Assembly (NCBI RefSeq): GCF_033115175.1
Contig: NC_084834.1
Location: 90,911,808-90,975,807 of the forward strand
Length of the DNA: 64,000 bases
Direction of reading: 5' to 3'
Source of the DNA: Lepus europaeus
Lineage: Eukaryota; Chordata; Mammalia; Lagomorpha; Leporidae
A model generated the notes under the pieces. It worked only from the letters and a program-made list of their open reading frames with translations, searched no databases and was not told the DNA's origin. How positions within the stretch are numbered: the first letter of the stretch is position 1; every line of letters begins with the position of its first letter. The position numbers were made by a program, and so were the translations under genes. This document shows, piece after piece, positions 33,026 to 44,363 of this stretch.

Positions 33026-33774
33026 CCCTCCTCTTTCTCTTCTTGTGCCAGGTATCAGCCATTTATTGTATAAACTTTAGAGAAAGTGTTTGTAGAGTTC
33101 TCTATTCTAATTGGCAAAGCATTGTTAAATCATTTGAATAACATGACAAGAGATAGTTAGACAGATAGACTGACTATATAGATGTCATCACTGTGGTGGG
33201 ATATCTAAATAAGAGACTCATTTAATGAAGACTACTCTAATCACTTTCCTAAAAGGACTGCACTCCATCCTTCCACCATTCAACTAGATGCAGATCCATC
33301 TTAGGACAGTAACTGAGGAATCTCTGGAGGTTTTAAACCTATGGTCACATAGTAGCATATAGTACATATTTGTGCCTTAATTGATTATAAAGAGATGAAA
33401 AGACCAAGATACTAGCCATCTTGAATTTATGTGTATAACCAATTTACCAATTTTAAAGATCAAATTATGGGAGGTCATTCATTTTCCATTTCTCCTGTAA
33501 TTTTCTAACACACTGATCTATGTTTAGACTAACCAGAAAACAAACTAATTAAACTGATGAACTAAGAATCTGGATGCAAGTCATTTAATGTTCATTTTAA
33601 AATGTAAATTTAAATTATCAAAGACCAAATCTGACTATCATAAGGAAACTCATTCCATCAGTAAATATCTTTTTGGTTTCTTCAATGTACTGAATATTTA
33701 AAAAATTTTCAAGTAATTTTGAAAATTCAGGTAGTTACTTAAATAACAGGGCAATGTGTTTAACACAGTCATAA
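33026..33774. other. Single-copy DNA, nothing recognised
   Basis: No gene, RNA or clear repeat seen. Confidence 0.55.
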
Positions 33775-34075
33775 GATACTGTTTGGAATGCCCACATCCC
33801 ATATCAAAGTGCCAGGGTTCAGGTATTAGCTCTAGGGCCATTTCCAGGTTTCTGCTGAAGTGTACCCTGGGAAGACAGAAGGTGATGGCTTAAGTAGTTT
33901 AGTCTTTGCCACTTATGTAGAAGACCTATGCTGAGTTCTGGCTTTGGGCTTTGGCCTGGCCCAGTCCCATCTTTTGCATGCATTTGGGGAGTGAATCAGA
34001 GGGAGTGAATCAGAGGATACGAGGTTTCTGTATCTCTGTCTGCCTTTCAAATAAATGAATATTAAAGTAAAAAGA
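33775..34075 (+). mobile_element. Old CSINE
   Basis: Diverged plus-strand CSINE without a clear head: CCCACATCCCATATCAAAGTGCCAGGGTTCAGG, CAGTCCCATC...CATTTGGGGAGTGAATCAGAGG, and tail TCTGTCTGCCTTTCAAATAAATGAATATTAAAG. GGGAGTGAATCAGAG is locally duplicated at 33975-34016. Confidence 0.75.
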
Positions 34076-34510
34076 ATTATCAGAGTAGATTCATTATTGA
34101 TAATAAAGGTAAAAGCATACTTGTCATCTATTTTTAAAAAATGAATATTCTGAGTAGTGACAAAATAAAAATTGATGACTTCACCAATTGATAAAGGTTT
34201 TCCTGGTACATAATAAGATGACATTATATCTACTTTTAAAAATTCATTCCTAGGGACCAGCACTGTGGCACAGCAGGTCAAGCTGTGACCTGTAGCGCCA
34301 GCATCCCATGTGGGCACCAGTTCAATTTCTGGCTACTCCACTTCCAATCCAGCTCTCTGCTAATGGCCTGGGAAAGCAGTGGAAGAAGGCCCAAGTCCTT
34401 GGTTCCTGTACCAACAAGGGAGACCAAGAAGAAACTCCTGGCTCCTGGCTTTGGACTGGCCCAGCCCTGGCCATTGCTTCCATTTGGGGGAGTGAACCAG
34501 TGGATGGACA

Positions 34511-34541
<31 letters not shown>

Positions 34542-34583
34542 CTTCTCTCTCTTGAAATTCTACCTTTCAGATAAATACATCTT

Positions 34584-34586
34584 TTT

Positions 34587-34617
<31 letters not shown>

Positions 34618-34753
34618 TTTTTTATTTTTGACAGGCAGAGTGGACAGTGAGAGAGAGAAAGGTCTTCCTTTTGCCTCTGGTTCACCCTCCAATGGCCGCC
34701 GCGGTAGCGCGCTGCGGCCGGCGCACTGTGCTGACCCGATGGCAGGAGCCAGT
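34584..34753 (-). mobile_element. Partial CSINE (3' half) in a SINE cluster
   Basis: Minus-strand CSINE 3' half: the tail as (TTTA)n at 34584-34628, then GACAGGCAGAGTGGACAGTGAG, then the tRNA-distal body up to CAGGAGCCAGTA. It stops and is followed at once by the poly(T) of another, nearly identical minus-strand CSINE. A truncated 5' end or a partial duplication of the next element would both explain it. Confidence 0.82.
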
Positions 34754-35075
34754 ATTTTTTTTTTTATTTTTGACAGGCAGAGTGGACAGTGAGAGAGAGA
34801 CAGAGAGAAAGGTCTTCCTTTTGCCGTTGGTTCACCCTCCAATGGCCGGCGCACCGCGCTGATCCGAAGGCAGGAGCCAGGTGCTTCTCCTGGTCACCCA
34901 TGGGGTGCAGGGCCCAAGAACTTGGGCCATCCTCCACTGCACTCCCTGGCCACAGCAGAGAGCTGGCCTGAAAGAGGGGCAACCGGGATAGAATCCGGTG
35001 CCCCAACCGGGACTAGAACCTGGTGTGCTGGCGCCGCTAGGCAGAGGATTAGCCTATTGAGCCACGGCGCCGGCC
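34754..35075 (-). mobile_element. CSINE, young subtype
   Basis: Minus-strand CSINE with a T-rich tail, GACAGGCAGAGTGGACAGTGAGAG and a complete body to the head GAGCCACGGCGCCGGCC. It retains several CpGs (GGCGCACCGCGCTGATCCG), which suggests it is young. The pair 34584-35075 is flanked by AGATAAATACATCTTT (34568-34583) and AGATAAGTACATCTTT (35076-35091), a 16-bp TSD with one mismatch, so the two units may have inserted as one event. Confidence 0.88.
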
Positions 35076-35454
35076 AGATAAGTACATCTTTAAAAGAATC
35101 TCTAAAATAAGGTGACATTATATCTGCTTTTAAAAATTCATCCCTAGGGACTAGCACTCTAAATACCTCTAAAATATCTAAGTAATAATTTATATGATTC
35201 ATTTATTTAGAGATCTAAATGAACTTGCTACCTGTTTTCTAAGCGATTGGAAATTTGGATCTAAAAGTGGAAATGAAACAGTGATTGTTGATTTCTGTGT
35301 CAAGAATTGACCTGTATGTTGTTTTGCACCACCTTCTTCCATGCTGAAACGTCCATTCTCAAAAGTTGACCCTAGATTATCTGAACAGTAATAACTGACA
35401 TTCCTGTGTACTCACCTCATGGCAGTTAAATTTCTAAGTTTTTTTTTTTTTTTT

Positions 35455-35585
35455 AAATCAAGTCTATGAAATTCATGGCAACATTATAGGTATTTTATAG
35501 ATGTGGTGACTGACTCCTTCTATCAAAAACTTGCATAGGCTTATGCAGGTAGCACTTGGCAGAGCTGGAGCTCTCCCCAAAGTGG
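35455..35585 (-). mobile_element. MIR relic, partial
   Basis: AAGTCTATGAAATTCATGGCAACATTATAGG, TTTATAGATGTGGTGACTGAC and GCAGGTAGCACTTGGCAGAGCTGGAGCTC match the reversed MIR core. Diverged and short. Confidence 0.55.
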
Positions 35586-37359
35586 GCTGGCTCATGGGTT
35601 GTGATTTACTTTGGGGGGAGGGTCCAGCCTCTGAAAAAATCAGGTGCTGACCTTTACCCCAAAAGCCAGCATTTCGGGAAACTTACCCCCACTGCATGTG
35701 CCCTGCCTAGTGACACCTGTGGGAGGTAACTTTGTGGCGCTCTCTGTGCATTGTTTCAGGTCTCCGTCTTCTCTGTATTTGCTGGCATCTCAAAGGCTTG
35801 CGTGCCAAGCTCATCCGTTCTGACCTAAGGTGAGCTGCAGTTGCTTTCTCCTTTAGCAAGGTTCGTACCTCAGCCTGCCCTCAGTAAGCCACCTGCAACC
35901 CCTTTCTCTTCTTGGGGTTTTGTAGGTGATTAACTGCTCGACTTCCGTGAAGACAACTAGTTCCTGCTGACAGAATGATTGGCTGCCTAGGAAAAAAAAA
36001 CTTGCTTGCCACTGTGTTAAACTGGGCATTCCTTTCCTTTGTTTTATTTGGATAACTCAAAAGCCAGCAGCAGGCATGGAATGACTGGAGTCTTTGTCTT
36101 TTCATTAGTGATCTTGCTGCTGTCTTCAGCCATCAGCTCCTTTCTGATGCTCTTCCAGGAAAGCAGTGGGCCTTGGAGGCTCAGCCTGGGAGAGAGATGC
36201 AGAGCGAGGCTTCATGCCGGGGCAGAGATTGCTCTCTGAACGGTCATCATGCAGAGGGTTTAAATAGTACCAATTGGGACATATTTGTCCTGGAGGTCTG
36301 CTAACTTCCACCTTCTCTTTCAATGAACACCAGTGATTACTTCTGAGTGCACCCCAGGGGCTGTGGCTGACCTGTCAGATGTGTGTGAGTCTGCCTGTGA
36401 GCTCATTTCTATCAATTTGTTCGCGGTGGCTTGCTCACTCTGCCTCCCCAAACCCTTCATCTTCCTCAGCCACTTGTTCTGCTTGTACTTGTGGTTTCAG
36501 ATTCACGCTGAAATTTTTTGAAAATGCAAGGGAGAACAAGGCTTTTAACCGGGGTTAGGGAAAATCGCTGAGACATCTTTAGATTTAAAAGGTACTGTAA
36601 GACTTAAGTCATTATTTTCCCCCGGCTTAAAACATCCTTATTGCCACCATGCTGGGTAAAAGGTGTTCAAGTTCCCAGCATGGCTTTGCTGCTACCATTC
36701 AGTGCCATACTATATAAAAAGATGATGTAGATGGATCAGCGCCATGGTGCAGTAGCCAGGCACTGCTTGCTTGATAATTGTCAGGTGAAGCATTCCTTAC
36801 TCCATAAATAAAAAGCTGTTTATTTAAATTGTCTGTGAAAGAGCTCTGGAGTTGCCTATTGTTACAAATCTGCCTCCTGGCAAACCAAGAACAAATGGAA
36901 TTTGAATTAAGTTTTACATTAGCCCCACCGGTACTTATGCAATTCCATGTGAAAATGTTGGGAACTAAACCCCATGGAGGTTTCTGGCTTGAGATGTGTT
37001 GTACAGGCAATAGTCGATTATTTTCTCATTACATACAGTGCTAACTTTTTGTTCTATTCATTCCCTGAAGACAGAAGTGGCAGAAATGTAGCAGTGGCTC
37101 TTGGGAGATGAATATAAGGACGCAGAACTCTTGCTCTCTTCATTTATTCCATTTATAGCAATAGATTCATCATAGACCCTTATGATGGGAATGAAGCTAG
37201 AGGTATATTAAGAGATAAATAGTGTTTTTATGAGGAAAGGTCAAAGAACATAGAGAAGAAAAAATATCAGGATTTTTTTTTTTTTTTTTACTGTATGAAT
37301 CATTTTTTGAATGTAAGCCTGAAAAAAAAAGTAACAGGTAAATTAAATAGAAATGGCAT
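35586..37359. other. Repeat-poor single-copy island
   Basis: About 1.8 kb with no transposon that I recognise and more CpG than its surroundings in 35640-36240. It has a splice-site-flanked 70-base segment at 35760-35829 and a low-complexity-free block at 36740-37000 with conserved-looking composition. No long open frame has a recognisable domain. It could be an intron or intergenic stretch with regulatory content. Confidence 0.5.
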
Positions 37360-37480
37360 TCATTCATTTATTCAATAAGCATTTATGTCCTACTATGTGC
37401 CAGGCCCTGGACTTGATTAAAAGACCTACTTATATTTCACCCTAAGGAATATGTGATCTGAATATAATAGCAAGTAATTA
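37360..37480 (-). mobile_element. L2 or MIR-type relic
   Basis: ATTCATTCATTTATTCAATAAGCATTTATGTCCTACTATGTGCCAGGCCCTGGACTTGATTAAAAG matches the reversed L2 3' end (attcaacaaatatttattgagcacctactatgtgccaggcactg). Only the end is present. Confidence 0.68.
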
Positions 37481-38276
37481 GTATACTGAATTTCTTTCCC
37501 TCCCTCCCTCCCTCCCTCCCTCTCTCTCACCCCCCTTTTCCATCTTTCTCTCTTTCTCTTTCCTAGGCAGGACATTGGAAACTAAATAAACAGAATGGGG
37601 TCATAGAAGCCTTAACTTCTACCTGCAAGCCTCTGCCCTTTGCCCTCCATCACAGGGAATCTGACTTCATAGTTGCTTTATGTGTTTTATTTTAAAATGG
37701 TGGGAGTTTAGTGCCCTGGACCTCTCATCTCAAGCATGTCTTCAGATTTTCACTTTGATAACTCCATTAATGCTGGACAAATGGACATTTCCATCTGCTG
37801 CTAGGCTTTCTCCATTTAACAGTAGTACCAGCAACTCTTAGATTTCTGTGTCTTGAAAACTTTGCTTAACTCTCCTACTTGGTTTTGCTATGCTTATATT
37901 TCTCAAAAGACATAACTTTATTCTCTACCTCTATCTTCTATTTTTACTTTATCAGGTGACAGTTGTAGTTATCTGGTAGCAATATAAAATTAAACAGTAG
38001 CTTAAAGAGATGGGGTTCCTTTATTTTATACAGTACGAAGTTGAGAGGTAGGCTATATAAGCTTGGTAGGTTACTTCAGTGATTCCATCAGGTATCAAAG
38101 TTCCTTTGTATTTGTTCTGCTATCCATTTATATTTGCCTTCATCTGCTTACTTTTTGGTTACAAAATAGATGTTGTACTTACAGGTCAAATGTTTGCATT
38201 TCAGACAGAAAGTTGAAGAGGAAAAAGGAAGCAAAAAGTTATAGCAGTTGAATTTTTCTTTCCTTCTCCTTCTTTT
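37481..38276. other. Single-copy DNA with a CCCT microsatellite
   Basis: A (CCCT)n tract at 37497-37522 followed by a CT-rich section to 37563. The rest shows no gene or clear repeat. Confidence 0.6.
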
Positions 38277-38598
38277 TAAGATTTATTTATTTGAAAGAGT
38301 TATATATAGAGAGAAGGAGAGGCAGAGTAAGAGAAAGGTCTTCCACCCGCTGGTTCACTCCCCACTTGGCCTCAATGGCCAGATCTGCGCCAATCTGAAG
38401 CCAGGAGCCAGGAGCTTCCTCCAGGTCTCCTACGTGGGTGCAGGGGCCCAAGGACTTGGGCCATCTTCCTTTCTGCTTTCCCAGGCCATGGCAGAGAGCT
38501 GGATTGGAAGTGGAGCAGCCAGAACTCGAATCGGCGCCCACATGAGATGCTGGCATTGCAGGCAGCGGCTTTGCCCACTATGCCACAGTGCCAGCCCC
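38277..38598 (-). mobile_element. CSINE
   Basis: Full-length minus-strand CSINE: tail TTTTTAAGATTTATTTATTTGAAAGAGTTA, a GA-rich region, CCACCCGCTGGTTCACTCCCC, the body, and head TATGCCACAGTGCCAGCCCC. Flanking TC-rich sequences (CTTCTCCTTC before, TCTTCTTC after) prevent a clean TSD call. Confidence 0.9.
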
Positions 38599-38954
38599 TC
38601 TTCTTCTTTTTTAAATCAAGAGAAACCAAAACTCTCCTATAAGTTTACCTAACAAAATTTAGCTTATAGTTCAATGGTCAGAACTGTGTCACATGGTCAT
38701 TAAGGAAGGCTAGGATATCTCGGGACTGTGGTAGGTATTAGGCTGTAAACCAGTGAAAGAATGGCCACAATGTGTTCTTAAATTCATACTCAATATTCAA
38801 AATGTCAGGAGGAGCACACAGGGCAAATTTGAAAAGGGCTGGAGAAGGCAAATTTTGAATTATTTAAAAACAGACAAAAGCTAGTGGCATTCTGTTATGT
38901 GACCAAAAAATGATTTCCAAAAAGCATTAATGCTGTTATTGGCAAGAATTATTG
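38599..38954. other. No recognised feature
   Basis: Single-copy sequence between a CSINE and an LTR relic. Confidence 0.5.
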
Positions 38955-39335
38955 GGACCTTTCTTAGGCAGTTTATACTGCTGAATCCTATTGATGAGAT
39001 AGCTAAAGCAACACTGTTCTGGAGGCTGGAGACTTACAATTAGGACAACATATCTGGTGTCTGGTGTGATCACTCTTTTGTACTGGAAGGTAGATACTTT
39101 CTCACTATATCCTCACATAGCAAGGGAGGAGTGCATCCTGATCCCTTCATCTCCTTATTGAGACACTGATCCCATCATTGGAGCACCACCCTCATGACAT
39201 CATCTAAACCTATCCACCTTTCAAAACCCCTATTCACAAATACCATCCCATTGTGAGTTAGGGTTTCAACATCATATGGGTTCGGGGCGGGGGGTGGGGG
39301 GGGGGAGGATGACACACACATGGAGTCCATAACAG
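38955..39335 (-). mobile_element. MLT1-type LTR relic
   Basis: Diverged reversed MLT1 LTR with a deletion near its start: TTCTGGAGGCTGGAGAC, CTTTCTCACTATATCCTCACATAGC, ATTGGAGCACCACCCTCATGACATCATC, CAAATACCATCCCATTGTGAGTTAGGGTTTCAACATCATATGG, and CACATGGAGTCCATAACAGA. A G-rich run at 39278-39308 replaces the usual 'gggggacacaaac' part. No coding sequence. Confidence 0.75.
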
Positions 39336-41274
39336 AACTTTTGTTTTTTAAGTAGCAGATTCTCTTGAAACTAAGGGAGCATAAGCAACCATTGTCCAAG
39401 TTCCATTTTGAGTTCTCATGACAAAACTGAAAATAAAAGATGAATTAAGGCAGATATACTTAAAAACCATCATTGAGCAAAGATTCCTGCTTACACTGCT
39501 TGAATTTGTTAAGGCCCTTGGTGTTTAGACTGTTTCAATGTTTACTATAGCTTTCATGGTGCCATCAATAATGTTTTCACATACTTTTTATATCCAAAAG
39601 ATATGAGATACTAATAGTATCTTCAAGGTAAGACAGAGGTCACAGTAATTTGTCTTTAATAGTTAAATGACAAAGAAATCATGAAGAATATATAAATTTT
39701 CTATTTTGGGAGCATCATGCCAAATGCCTTTGTTATGAGAGTATTTCCTCAAAACTCAAGTTGTTCTATGAAACTTACAAATGGAAAATTTTTATAATGT
39801 GTATAGTATTTTTCTCTTCTCCTGTTTCTGACTTTCCCTTTTCTTGGACCAAGGAAGATGGTGTTAGAGACTGAGGGAGAATAAATTTGAGAGTGACATC
39901 TTCTTGGACACTCCAATCCATCACATCTGAGAACCCAATTACCTTAGTGATCATTGACTAAGTGCTGGTAAGAGAATCTCCAAAATGTTGTCCTTCCCAG
40001 CCAAGGCCAAAGTACAAATAAAGCTTCCAACTAACCAAAGCACCCTACAGTTTCAGCCTTCATTTGCAAAGAGATCCTTTAAAAGTCAACTGCTCTGTTT
40101 TACTTGTCAACAAAAGGACCAATACCAGGGAACAAGCACTTGGTCCCATTTAACCCTGCTTACATGTTGGATTTTCCCATGGTTCCACAGGGAGTATTCA
40201 CAGACTCAGTCAGAATGGTTCTTTATATTTGTAATAAAACCAACTCTGGGTCTCTAGGCAGAGAAGGTAGAATGAGTCTTTTTGTAAAAGACATGTGTAC
40301 CCACAGCTGGAAGAAAGAGTGTAAGAATAGAGCTTATGTCTTTTGGTAGAGATTAAGTAATGAAACAAATCTAAATAAAAAACATGGTTACATAAGAAAT
40401 ACAAGGTGAGTTTTGACTATTATGTTTAGTACATGGAGGCCCCAAATAAGGCAGATAAACTGCCCTCTGGTAGAAAGGCTTCATTGAATAAATGACACTT
40501 GACTGGGGTCATGGAAAAGGACCCTGGGGGAAAGGGATGTTCCAGGAAGACAGAGGAGCGTGTGCAAAGGCACATTAGTTCCAAATGGCTGATGCTGACT
40601 GTCAAGGACAGGGGAATCACGGGAGTGAGAGGTGTGGGCTGATGCTGTCGATGGGGCTCAGATGCTGTCAAAAGGAGTTTGGTCCTTAAAATCTTGCAGA
40701 TAAATGCGAAGCTACAGATTCATCTAAATAGGAATCCCATCATCCAATGTCTTGTTCCTAAAGCTCACTATAGAACTATCATACAAAATGTATTGGAATG
40801 GTGTTAGCCTAGAAGATATCTTCAGCCATCATCTATTCGTTGTTTTGTAAGTTCTGGGCACTAGAAATAAAAATGCATGTAGGAAATTTCTTTTTCCTTT
40901 AATGATGTTGACTGTAACAGGGAAGGCAGAGATCTATAAACATAGGCCAGTTTGTTAAGTGTTACTCTCAGTATGATTAGAATATGATAAGAGCAGCAGA
41001 GAAAGGACAATGTTTTCTACAAGGAGGGGTTGGAGTAGTTATAGGGATCAGGGAACATTCTCAGGGGAGGTGGCATATTAACTGCAGAATCATATTGCGT
41101 GTTTATGGGCCAGTACATGGTGGTTTTGCCATAGTGTGTGATGTGTCAATATATAGAAAGTCAAGTGGGAATCTGAATGCCACAAGGATTAGCATTGGCC
41201 TTTATTCAGTGAGGATTAGGAGTCATCTAAGATTTTGAAATAGAGGGAAGAATTAGAGTCATGGGAAAAATCTT
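39336..41274. other. Single-copy DNA
   Basis: About 1.9 kb with no clear transposon, RNA gene or coding exon. Frames of 80-90 codons (such as 39985-40257) are not related to anything I recognise. Confidence 0.55.
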
Positions 41275-41475
41275 GAGCTTTAGAAACTAATTTAGAATCA
41301 AATCCCAGTGAAGTTATGTCAAAATAGCATGACTTTGACAATTTATGAAATCTTTCTAAACCTCAGTTTCCTTATGGGGATGATTTTAGGATCTACTTCA
41401 ACTACATGGTGAGTTAGGATTAAATGAATAAATATGTGGAGTACTTGGAGTGCAATGCCTGAGAGATACTTATAG
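41275..41475 (+). mobile_element. MIR SINE
   Basis: Plus-strand MIR: GAATCAAATCCCAGTGAAGTTATG, CATGACTTTGACAATTTATGAAATC, AAACCTCAGTTTCCTTATGGGGATGATTTTAGG, GGATTAAATGAATAAATATG and TGCAATGCCTGAGAGATACTTATAGC follow the consensus order. Confidence 0.8.
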
Positions 41476-42024
41476 CTAAATAAAGAAATCATTATAGTTA
41501 TTATTTTAAGTACCTTTGTGTTCTTGAAAGGTAGTTCTTGCAGAGGTATGGTAGCTGAGATACTGAAAGTAGGGAGATTGATGAAGAGGTTTGGAAACCC
41601 AGGCAAATACAAGGCAGGTGTGGGCAGAGGCAGGGAATTTAAAGGCAGGATGGATGTAGTTGAGGTGCATTTCAGTGTCAGAGGGGACAGAGTGGAACTG
41701 GTTGAGAGGTTGAGGGAGGGGGAAAGGAAAAGGAGAAAAAAAATGAGATTTATGCTAAAGACAATGCAGCTTTTTCATCAGAGTGATTAAAACAGTGGTG
41801 AGGTCAGTAGTCGAGATACAAAACAGCAGAAACTAAGAAAGGAATTAGATTCTGGATATATTCCATGACAGTTACATTTAGATAGCCAGATACAGGGATC
41901 TAGAAAGTTTTGGGCTGGGGGTGGGGGTGTGTGTGTGAGATAGAAACAGATCCAGAGCTGATTAGAGAGGTCAGAATAGAAACAGATATTTTGAACTAAC
42001 ACAAATAGATAAGGGGTTGGTGAG
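41476..42024. other. No recognised feature
   Basis: Purine-rich single-copy sequence at 41630-41760 gives a 90-codon frame with biased composition but no domain. Confidence 0.5.
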
Positions 42025-42220
42025 TTCTTAGCTTTTGGGGTGTGGGCACATAGACTTTGTTGCTATTACTTGACCCTGCCTTTTCAGTGCCCTGTTAGCC
42101 ATATACGAAACCTAAATGAATGAGTATGGTTGTGCCTCAATAAAACTTTCCTTATAAAAACAGGCTGTTGGCTAGATGGGTCAGTCCTCAGGTTATAGAC
42201 TGCCATCCCCTGCTTTTGTA
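42025..42220 (+). mobile_element. hAT-type DNA transposon relic
   Basis: GCTTTTGGGGTGTGGGCACATAGACTTTGTTGC, CTTGACCCTGCC, ATACGAAACCTAAATGAATGAGTATGGTTGTGCCTCAATAAAACTTTCCTTATAAAAACAGGCTGTTGGCTAGATGGG correspond to a widespread short hAT-Charlie element (consensus part: aaataaagttttattgg-aacacagcc, reversed). The exact family was not assigned. Confidence 0.6.
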
Positions 42221-44363
42221 AGGGTAGGGAGTAGAATGAATTGGAGAAGGTTAGGCTGGAGCATTGGGAAACACTAACATTCAAGGTGAATGGGCAAAGT
42301 GAACCAGTGAAGTCATGGGTGGGTGCGAGGCCTGTGAAGCTGTGGTTGTGCATGAGACCAATGAAACCACGGTTGGGTACGAGCTGTCTTGGTCATCAGC
42401 TTACATAGTGTCTTCCGGCTAGCACCAGGATTTTCTGGAGAAGCCACTGAAACTGAACATTCACATCCTATTTCATTAATCTTACAAGAAGGCCTGTCAA
42501 GAAGTGGTGAAGAAAGGCAGAGTCATGCTAGCCTTTTAGCAGTGCCAGCATGCACAATTTACAAGATTTAACCTCACGTTTCCTGAACAAACTTTCCTTC
42601 ATTTATCCCTCTCCTTTTGATCTTACATCTCATATTTCTTCCTGGTTGCCTCTCCTGGTCTCTTGCTCCCTACCCTGAGGTGCCCACTATAACAGGAGAT
42701 GAGTAAAAAGATAATCATCGAGCCAGCTATTATGAGCAGGAAAAACAAATGACAAATCTCTGGGCCCAGTAAAAGTAACAAGAGGCTGATCAGTAGTTCT
42801 AGTTACCGTTCCTTCATGTTTATTGCAGTCTGGTGCAGTTATTTCTAAGGGCCTGACATTGATCGACAGCTTCTATTAAGGCCTATCCAGGGCAGCTGGA
42901 TTGAACAGATACATTAAATAAAGCAGTTATTGCTTTTCATTGCCTTTCCGTAAAATATCACTGCTAAATAGCTTCTGCCATCAGATGCAGTTAGGTACAT
43001 GGTTTTAATTTGAGGGACTGCTTTATAACACTACACAATTGACACTGGTCTTTGTTTCCCCTACAATAATGATTGTGTACATCCTGGAGAATTGATGGGC
43101 TGTCCTTTGAGGTGGAGTTGAGAGGAGGTGGGGTGGAGGGGGCTCTGGCTTTGTTGTTCTCTGTCTCTCTCTTTTTATACATGCCAGGTCCGTCACTTGT
43201 TTGCAGCATGAGCAGGAACAATGTCAAGCGAGGGCCCTTATCTCAGGATGTTGTAATGTAGAGACTGTAAGCCTTTGCCTGGAGACAGATAAGCACAACC
43301 TTACAAGCATGGAGGAAGAAAGGGGTGGGGTGGGGGGTGCAAGATCGAGACAACAATGAGAGCTGTCAGGCATCTCTTACAGCTCTTTCTGGTGCCACAG
43401 AAATATATGCATGTGGAACAGTGCATAACAAGCATGAACATAAAAGTCTGGAATGTTCATCTAATAATGATGTGTTTGGAGCAGGATTATGCTGCCCAAT
43501 GATATTCCTGTTTTATCTCTGGGAGAAACGCTGGGGCAGCTGTGTGCTTTGGCACAGTCTTCGGTCCCTCCTTTTGTGTGCTGCATATTAATCCTTTATT
43601 GAAGTAATTAAATGTGTGCTTAATGGCAATGAGCTGGCAGAATGAACGTACAATTGAATTAGCAGTTATGATGGGGAGCATGCTACAAGATGAACTAAAT
43701 GCAATTACTGTAGGCATTTCTTTCTCCAAGTTGAATCTGGCTACATGACATGACTTAATTAGAGGTTGTTAGATACACTTACTCCCTGATCCTCTCACGT
43801 GCTGCCTGGAGTTTAGTGACAGCTCCCACCTGCCCCCGTATTTGCCCCTTGTGCTCAGCAGAGGCTTCTGATTCTAGCTCTTCTGCTATGAAGATAAGGT
43901 CTGGCTTTTCACAGAAAAAATAGGAGCCAGTTGTGACATCTCCAGAAAAGATGTTAAAACTTCTGATGATCACTGCTCCTGCTGTTTGTCCAGGTGAGTG
44001 AGGGACAGACCCATGGCAGGATCTGGCATGCTTTGTGAACTCAGTGGGGCAGGTGCCCCAATTCCAACAATGGAGCTTTACTCAGAGAATGGACTACACT
44101 TTAACCTTTTAGCTTTTTAGCTGACTTCTGGGTGGAGGGTCACCTTTTATTTCAGAGGCCTCTACCCAGGACAGCTTGGACAGATGATTCGAGAAAGGAA
44201 CACATGGGCAGGAACCAAGTGGAGAGCTCTGAGTTAGAAGACATGACTAATGTGTTGTAATTAGAGCTTTTGTAGTGCTCCTGAGTATTAAATTAAGCTT
44301 CTTAATCCTACTGCATGAGAGAAGCCCCTAAAACACTTTAAAAATATTTGAAAATAGATGTCC
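42221..44363. other. Repeat-poor island, candidate regulatory DNA
   Basis: More than 2 kb with no transposon I can recognise. Around 43440-43760 are clustered homeodomain-like cores (ATTAAT, TAATTAAA, CAATTGAATTAGC, TTAATTAG). There are no long coding frames with a domain. Retention of unbroken single-copy sequence beside dense L1 is suggestive of constraint but does not prove it. Confidence 0.45.

Larger units (their letters stand above)
34253..35105 (+). mobile_element. CSINE interrupted by other CSINEs in its tail
   Basis: A plus-strand CSINE starts at GGGACCAGCACTGTGGCACAGCAGG and runs through the (CT)n section (34512-34550) to CCTTTCAGATAAATACATCTTT. Two minus-strand CSINE units follow, and the tail seems to resume at 35092 (AAAAGAATCTCTAAAATAAGG). 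The B-box-like GTTCAATTTCTGGC near 34320 is degenerate. Confidence 0.82.
34212..35158 (+). repeat. 53-bp direct repeats bounding the SINE cluster
   Basis: 34212-34264 and 35106-35158 are the same 53-base sequence with four differences, all transitions. The repeat includes about 41 bases of pre-SINE flank plus the first 12 bases of the CSINE head (GGGACCAGCACT / GGGACTAGCACT). This is far longer than an L1-type TSD. Confidence 0.85.

Noticed and set aside
39985..40349. Possible exon(s) with 80-90-codon frames
   Set aside because: No domain, no convincing splice sites at the ends, and two overlapping frames of similar length, as expected by chance.
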